The notes beneath the pieces were generated by a model. It worked only from the letters and a program-made list of their open reading frames with translations. It ran no database searches and was not told the origin of the DNA. Made by a program: the position numbers and the translations under genes. Positions 58,527 to 64,000 of a stretch of DNA of 64,000 nucleotides are shown piece by piece (positions within the stretch are counted from its first letter, which is position 1; the number at the start of each line of letters is the position of its first letter). The DNA is from an uncultured Paracoccus sp. (GTDB lineage: Bacteria > Pseudomonadota > Alphaproteobacteria > Rhodobacterales > Rhodobacteraceae). The DNA is taken from NCBI RefSeq assembly GCF_947496875.1, contig NZ_CANMEH010000011.1, positions 1-64,000 on the forward strand, written 5' to 3'.

Positions 58527-61499
58527 ATGAACGACCAATCCGCCAATGACGCCTTCCGCGACAGTTCGTTCCTGCAGGGGGCCAATGCCACCTATGTCGA
58601 ACAGCTGTACGGGCAGTGGGCCAACGACCCGTCCGCGGTGGATGCGGCCTGGGACGCGTTCTTCCGCGAGCTTGGTGACGACCAGTCCTCGGTGACCCGT
58701 GGCGCCCAGGGGGCCAGCTGGGCCCGCGGCGACTGGCCGCCGATGCCGTCCGACGAGACGACCGCGGCGCTGACCGGCGAATGGCCGATGGCGTCGCGGG
58801 CCGAGGCCAAGGAGGCGCTGCGCAAGATCGCCGACAAGGCCGAAGAAAGGGGCGTGACCGCGACCGAGGACCAGCTGCACCGCGCGGTGCTGGACAGTGT
58901 CCGGGCGCTGATGCTGATCCGCGCCTATCGCATCCGCGGCCACCTGCACGCCGATCTCGATCCGCTGGGGATGCGCGAGATGCCGCCCCTGGGCGAACTG
59001 GATCCGGAGACCTACGGCTTTACCGCGTCCGACATGGACCGGCCGATCTTCATCGACAACGTGCTGGGCCTGCAGGTCGCGTCGATGCGCCAGATCGTCG
59101 AGCTGATGAAGCGCACCTATTGCGGCACCTTCGCGCTGCAGTTCATGCATATCAGCGACCCCGAACAGGCCGCCTGGCTGAAGGAGCGGATCGAAGGCTA
59201 CGGCAAGGAGATCGCCTTTACCCAGGAGGGCCGCAAGGCCATCCTGAAGAAGCTGGTCGAGGCCGAGGGCTTCGAGAAGTTCCTGCACGTCAAGTACATG
59301 GGGACGAAGCGGTTCGGCTTGGACGGCGGCGAGGCGCTGATCCCCGCCATGGAACAGATCATCAAGCGCGGCGGCGCGCTGGGGGCGCGCGAGATCGTCA
59401 TCGGCATGCCGCATCGCGGCCGGCTGTCGGTCCTGGCGAACGTGCTGGAAAAGCCTTACCGCGCCATCTTCCACGAATTCCAAGGCGGCAGCTACAAGCC
59501 CGAGGACGTCGACGGATCCGGTGACGTCAAGTATCATCTGGGCGCCTCGTCGGACCGCAGCTTCGACGACAACACCGTCCATCTGTCGCTGACCGCCAAC
59601 CCCAGCCATCTGGAGGCGGTCAACCCGGTGGTACTGGGCAAGGTCCGCGCCAAGCAGGACCAGCATTCCGATACCGCGGACCGCACCACGGTGATCCCGA
59701 TCCTGCTGCACGGCGATGCGGCCTTTGCCGGTCAGGGCGTCGTGGCCGAATGTCTGCAGCTGTCGGGGATCCGCGGCCACCGCACCGGCGGGACGATCCA
59801 CATCATCGTCAACAACCAGATCGGCTTTACCACCGCGCCGCATTTCAGCCGCACTTCGCCCTATCCCACCGACATCGCGCTGATGGTCGAGGCACCGATC
59901 TTCCACGTGAACGGCGACGATCCCGAGGCGGTCGTCCACGCCGCCAAGGTCGCCACCGAGTTCCGGCAGAAATTCCACAAGGACGTCGTGATCGACGTGT
60001 TCTGCTATCGCCGCTTCGGTCACAACGAAGGCGACGAGCCGATGTTCACGAACCCGGCGATGTACAAGCAGATCCGCGGGCACAAGACCACCCTGCAGCT
60101 CTACACCGACCGGCTGGTCCGCGACGGCCTGATCCCCGAAGGCGAGATCGAGGACATGAAGGCCGCGTTCCAGGCGCATCTGAACGAAGAATTCGAGATC
60201 GGAAAGAATTTCCGGCCTAACAAGGCCGACTGGTTGGACGGCAAGTGGTCTGGCCTGTCCGCCCAGGGTGGCGAGTACACCGCCGGTCAGACCGGCATCC
60301 CGCCCGAGACCATGGCCCAGATCGGTGCCGCCCTGACCCGCGCGCCGGACAACCACAGCATCCACAAGACGGTGCTTCGCCTGCTGGATGCCAAGGCCAA
60401 GATGTTCGAGACCGGCCAGGGCTTCGACTGGGCCACCGGCGAGGCGCTGGCCTTCGGCTCGCTGCTGGCCGAGGGGCACCGGGTCAGGCTGTCGGGGCAG
60501 GATTCTGCTCGTGGCACGTTCAGCCAGCGCCATTCCGCCATCATCGACCAGGTGAGCGAGGACCGGCACTATCCGCTGAACCATATCCGCGAAGGTCAGG
60601 CCCGCTACGAGGTCATCGACTCGATGCTGTCGGAATATGCAGTGCTGGGGTTCGAGTACGGCTATTCGCTCGCGGAACCCAACGCTCTTACCCTGTGGGA
60701 GGCGCAGTTCGGCGATTTCGCCAACGGCGCCCAGATCATGTTCGACCAGTTCATCTCGTCCGGCGAGAAAAAATGGCTGCGGATGTCGGGACTTGTGGTG
60801 CTGATGCCGCACGGCTTCGAGGGCCAGGGCCCCGAGCATTCATCCGCCCGGCTGGAACGCTGGCTGCAGATGTCGGCCGAGGACAACTGGATCGTTGCCA
60901 ATCTCACCACGCCGGCCAACTACTTCCACATTCTTCGCCGGCAACTGCATCGCAAGTTCCGCAAGCCGCTGATGCTGATGACGCCGAAATCGCTGCTGCG
61001 GCATCCGATGGCGGTCAGCTCGGCCGACGAATTCCAGACCGGCAGCACGTTCCACCGGGTCCTGTGCGACGACGCGGATCGCGGCAAGGTAGATTTCCGG
61101 CTGGCCCCCGACGACAAGGTCAGGCGCGTCGTGATCTGCTCCGGCAAGGTCTATTACGACCTGATGGCGGCCCGCGACGAGGCGGGGCTGGAAGACGTCT
61201 ACCTGCTGCGGCTGGAACAGTTCTATCCGTTCCCGAACCACTCGCTGTCCAAGGAACTCGAACGCTTCCGCGACGCCGACGTGGTCTGGTGCCAGGAGGA
61301 GCCCAAGAACCAGGGCGGCTGGACATTCGTCGAGCCGAACATCGAATGGGTTCTGGACCGGATCGGGGCGCGCTGCAAACGTGCGATCTATGCAGGGCGC
61401 CACGCCGCCGCGTCGGTCGCGACCGGTCTCGCATCGCGACACAAGGCTGAACAAGAGGCGCTGGTGAACGCCGCGCTGGGACTGGAGAAGCAAGCATGA
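58527..61499 (+). CDS. sucA: 2-oxoglutarate dehydrogenase E1 component
   Basis: [31 protein letters not shown] ... [27 protein letters not shown]; 990 aa from ATG 58527. Confidence 0.97.
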   Translation: MNDQSANDAFRDSSFLQGANATYVEQLYGQWANDPSAVDAAWDAFFRELGDDQSSVTRGAQGASWARGDWPPMPSDETTAALTGEWPMASRAEAKEALRKIADKAEERGVTATEDQLHRAVLDSVRALMLIRAYRIRGHLHADLDPLGMREMPPLGELDPETYGFTASDMDRPIFIDNVLGLQVASMRQIVELMKRTYCGTFALQFMHISDPEQAAWLKERIEGYGKEIAFTQEGRKAILKKLVEAEGFEKFLHVKYMGTKRFGLDGGEALIPAMEQIIKRGGALGAREIVIGMPHRGRLSVLANVLEKPYRAIFHEFQGGSYKPEDVDGSGDVKYHLGASSDRSFDDNTVHLSLTANPSHLEAVNPVVLGKVRAKQDQHSDTADRTTVIPILLHGDAAFAGQGVVAECLQLSGIRGHRTGGTIHIIVNNQIGFTTAPHFSRTSPYPTDIALMVEAPIFHVNGDDPEAVVHAAKVATEFRQKFHKDVVIDVFCYRRFGHNEGDEPMFTNPAMYKQIRGHKTTLQLYTDRLVRDGLIPEGEIEDMKAAFQAHLNEEFEIGKNFRPNKADWLDGKWSGLSAQGGEYTAGQTGIPPETMAQIGAALTRAPDNHSIHKTVLRLLDAKAKMFETGQGFDWATGEALAFGSLLAEGHRVRLSGQDSARGTFSQRHSAIIDQVSEDRHYPLNHIREGQARYEVIDSMLSEYAVLGFEYGYSLAEPNALTLWEAQFGDFANGAQIMFDQFISSGEKKWLRMSGLVVLMPHGFEGQGPEHSSARLERWLQMSAEDNWIVANLTTPANYFHILRRQLHRKFRKPLMLMTPKSLLRHPMAVSSADEFQTGSTFHRVLCDDADRGKVDFRLAPDDKVRRVVICSGKVYYDLMAARDEAGLEDVYLLRLEQFYPFPNHSLSKELERFRDADVVWCQEEPKNQGGWTFVEPNIEWVLDRIGARCKRAIYAGRHAAASVATGLASRHKAEQEALVNAALGLEKQA

Positions 61500-63223
61500 C
61501 CACCGAAGTCCGCGTGCCCGCCCTGGGCGAAAGCGTCACCGAAGCCACCGTCGCCACCTGGTTCAAGAAGCCGGGGGACAGCGTCGCCGTCGACGAGATG
61601 CTGTGCGAACTGGAAACCGACAAGGTGACGGTCGAGGTTCCGTCGCCGGTCGCCGGCGTTCTGCAGGAAATCGTGGCCGCCGAAGGCGAGACCGTAAGCC
61701 CGAACGGCCTGCTGGCACAGATCGGCGAAGCAGGCGCGGGATCGTCGGATGCGGGATCCGCGGCTGCCGACGCGGGCGCCGGGTCGCGCGCTGCTGCACC
61801 GGCAGCCTCGCGCAGTGCCGACGCCGACCAGTCCGGCGGTACGCCGGACAGCCCCGCCCAGGGCGACGCAGACGCGACGCCGGGCGGGCGGTCGGTGGAC
61901 GTGATGGTGCCCGCCCTCGGCGAAAGCGTCACCGAAGCGACGGTCGCGACCTGGTTCAAGCAGGTCGGTGACACTGTCCAGCAGGACGAGATGCTGTGCG
62001 AACTGGAAACCGACAAGGTGTCGGTGGAGGTGCCGGCGCCGGCCAGCGGAACCCTGTCCGAGATCCTCGCGCCCGAGGGCAGCACCGTCGATGCGAAGGC
62101 CCGGCTGGCGGTGATCAGCGAAGGCAGCGGCGCCGCCGCGGGACCAGGCGCCTCGGGCGGCGGCGCATCCTATGGGCAGGGCGCCCAGGGCGGCGACCCC
62201 GACGCGCCGGTCGGACCCGCCTCGGGGGGCGAGGACGGCGTAACCGCGGGGGATGTCGGCTCGCCCGGCGCCGGACCGGAACAGATGCAGCCGCGCGAGG
62301 ATGTCGAGGATGCCCCGTCGGCGAAAAAGGCCATGGCGGAACGTGGACTGTCACGCGACGACGTGCAGGGCTCGGGGCGCGACGGCAGGGTGATGAAGGA
62401 AGACGTTGCTCGTGCCGGATCCGGTGCCGGCAAGGCGGCGTCAACGGCTGCCGCGTCGGCCAGGTCGCAATCCGCCCCTGCCCCGGCCCAGACGCCGCGT
62501 TCGCCCGTGCGCCCCGCCGATGCCCGGCGCGAAGAGCGGGTGCGGATGACGCGGTTGCGCCAGACCATCGCCCGGCGGCTGAAGGATGCGCAGAACACCG
62601 CCGCGATGCTGACCACCTATAACGAGGTGGACATGTCGGCGATCATGGACCTGCGCAACAGCTACAAGGACGCATTCGAGAAGAAGCACAAGATCAAGCT
62701 GGGCTTCATGTCCTTCTTCGTGAAGGCGTGCTGCCACGCGCTGAAGGAAGTGCCCGAGGTCAATGCCGAGATCGACGGCCAGGACGTGGTCTACAAGAAC
62801 TTCGTCCACATGGGCGTGGCGGTCGGCACCCCGCAGGGTCTGGTCGTGCCGATCGTGCGCGACGCGGATCAGAAGTCATTCGCGGACATCGAGCAGGAGA
62901 TCTCGGATCTCGGCGCGCGCGCCCGCGACGGCAAGCTGGCGATGGCCGACATGCAGGGCGGCACCTTCACCATCTCGAACGGGGGGGTCTATGGCTCGCT
63001 GATGTCCTCGCCGATCCTGAACCCGCCGCAATCCGGTATCCTGGGCATGCACAAGATCCAGGAACGGCCGATGGTGGTGAAGGGCGAGATCGTGATCCGG
63101 CCGATGATGTATCTGGCGCTGAGCTACGACCACCGGATCGTCGACGGCAAGGGCGCGGTGACCTTCCTCGTCCGGGTCAAGGACGCGCTGGAGGATCCGC
63201 GCCGGCTTCTCATGGACCTCTGA
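61496..63223 (+). CDS. sucB: 2-oxoglutarate dehydrogenase E2 (dihydrolipoyl succinyltransferase) with two lipoyl domains
   Basis: Two ELETDKV lipoyl domains, peripheral-subunit-binding domain, C-terminal catalytic domain [33 protein letters not shown]. Confidence 0.96.
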   Translation: MTTEVRVPALGESVTEATVATWFKKPGDSVAVDEMLCELETDKVTVEVPSPVAGVLQEIVAAEGETVSPNGLLAQIGEAGAGSSDAGSAAADAGAGSRAAAPAASRSADADQSGGTPDSPAQGDADATPGGRSVDVMVPALGESVTEATVATWFKQVGDTVQQDEMLCELETDKVSVEVPAPASGTLSEILAPEGSTVDAKARLAVISEGSGAAAGPGASGGGASYGQGAQGGDPDAPVGPASGGEDGVTAGDVGSPGAGPEQMQPREDVEDAPSAKKAMAERGLSRDDVQGSGRDGRVMKEDVARAGSGAGKAASTAAASARSQSAPAPAQTPRSPVRPADARREERVRMTRLRQTIARRLKDAQNTAAMLTTYNEVDMSAIMDLRNSYKDAFEKKHKIKLGFMSFFVKACCHALKEVPEVNAEIDGQDVVYKNFVHMGVAVGTPQGLVVPIVRDADQKSFADIEQEISDLGARARDGKLAMADMQGGTFTISNGGVYGSLMSSPILNPPQSGILGMHKIQERPMVVKGEIVIRPMMYLALSYDHRIVDGKGAVTFLVRVKDALEDPRRLLMDL

Positions 63224-63278
63224 TCGCGGGACGGGCGTTGCCCGACATCGCCCGTCCGCATCGTCGAAAGGAACAGCC

Positions 63279-63539
63279 ATGACGACCCAGCTTCTCGCCC
63301 GCTACGACATCGGTGACTTCGCGCAGTGGAAACGCGCCTTTGATGCCGATGCCGAGGATCGCGGCAACAACAGCCTGTCCGTGCTGCAGATCTGGCGCGA
63401 GGGGGCGACCCGCGCCTGGGTCCTGTACCAGGTGGCGGATCCGAAGCGCGCCCGGCAGTACCTGGACGGCGCGGCCGGCGTCTTCGACAGCCAGGCGGGC
63501 GTGACCGGCCATGAATACCACATGCTGGAAACTGCATGA
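63279..63539 (+). CDS. Conserved hypothetical small protein
   Basis: 86 aa MTTQLLARYDIGDFAQWKRAFDADAEDRGNNSLSVLQIWREG...; between sucB and a MAPEG gene, ATGA overlap with the latter. Confidence 0.75.
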   Translation: MTTQLLARYDIGDFAQWKRAFDADAEDRGNNSLSVLQIWREGATRAWVLYQVADPKRARQYLDGAAGVFDSQAGVTGHEYHMLETA

Positions 63540-63937
63540 GCGTGGCGCCCACCGCCGAACTGGCGGCGCTTGGGCTGGCGGCCATCCTGCAGGCGGGCCA
63601 GATCGCGCTGGCCGGCTGGTCCATGAACCGCGACGTGGGGCCGCGCTGGAATGCCGGGCCACGCGACAGCGAACCGGAGCTGTCGCCGCTGACCGGCCGC
63701 CTGCGGCGCGCGGTCGCCAACCATTTCGAGGCGCTGGCGTTCTTTACCATCGCCGTGGTGATGGTGCAGTTGACCGGATCGAACGGCACGCTGACTGCGA
63801 TCTGCGCCTGGATCTACCTGCTGGCCCGCATGGTCTATGTGCCGGCCTATGCCTTCGGCTGGTCGCCGGGACGGTCGATCGTCTTCGGGGTCGGATTCGT
63901 CGCGACCATGGTGATGATCGTGGCCGGCCTGTTCTGA
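63536..63937 (+). CDS. MAPEG-family membrane protein
   Basis: 133 aa; SPLTGRLRRAVANHFEALAFFTIAVVMVQLTGSNGTLTAICAWIYLLARMVYVPAYAFGW. Confidence 0.88.
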   Translation: MSVAPTAELAALGLAAILQAGQIALAGWSMNRDVGPRWNAGPRDSEPELSPLTGRLRRAVANHFEALAFFTIAVVMVQLTGSNGTLTAICAWIYLLARMVYVPAYAFGWSPGRSIVFGVGFVATMVMIVAGLF

Positions 63938-64000
63938 CCCCAGCCGCTCTTGCCATCCCGCGGAGTCGGGCGTGGGACGAACGCATCGTCTCGGCCGCCG

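Noticed and set aside
58440-60839. 799-aa minus-strand ORF antisense to sucA
   Set aside because: No domain signatures; mirrors sucA codons; spurious.

Overview
This 64 kb window is a GC-rich chromosomal segment, most likely from an alphaproteobacterium of the Paracoccus/Rhodobacteraceae type (inferred from gene content and order). It is dominated by carbon-storage, acetyl-CoA/TCA and envelope functions. In order: tRNA-Ser; phaR-phaP-phaC divergent from phaZ; a PNPOx-like protein; tRNA-Val; a DsbA-family protein; an osmoregulated periplasmic glucan operon (opgG/D-opgH-opgC); a TRAP transporter with malonyl-CoA decarboxylase and malonyl-CoA synthetase (malonate use); znuA divergent from zur-znuC-znuB; a compact glycan operon of multidomain fusions (GT-UDP-galactopyranose mutase, GT4-Gfo/Idh, MDR dehydrogenase, GT4-GH-A/GH1-like); pstSCAB-phoU-phoB; a DevBCA-type exporter; a PfkB kinase; nth; an OmpA-like lipoprotein; the ATP synthase F0 operon; an ArsR-type regulator; a 49-aa orphan ORF; sdhCDAB with two small lipoproteins between sdhA and sdhB; an operon with mch-like and malyl-CoA lyase/thioesterase-like genes; a DUF892 protein; mdh; sucCD-sucAB; and a MAPEG protein. 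I found no CRISPR array, IS element or prophage. The observations I consider most worth checking are: (1) the fusion-enzyme glycan operon at 21.7-29.7 kb; (2) a 49-aa ORF whose promoter looks like a copy of the phaP promoter, with the PhaR box in the -35/-10 spacer; (3) a shared TGTGATCAC motif array upstream of both sdhCDAB and sucCDAB; (4) an unusual repetitive N-terminal extension on PhaC; (5) a long N-terminal extension on ATP synthase b'. All assignments come from reading the sequence and ORF translations; no database search was possible.
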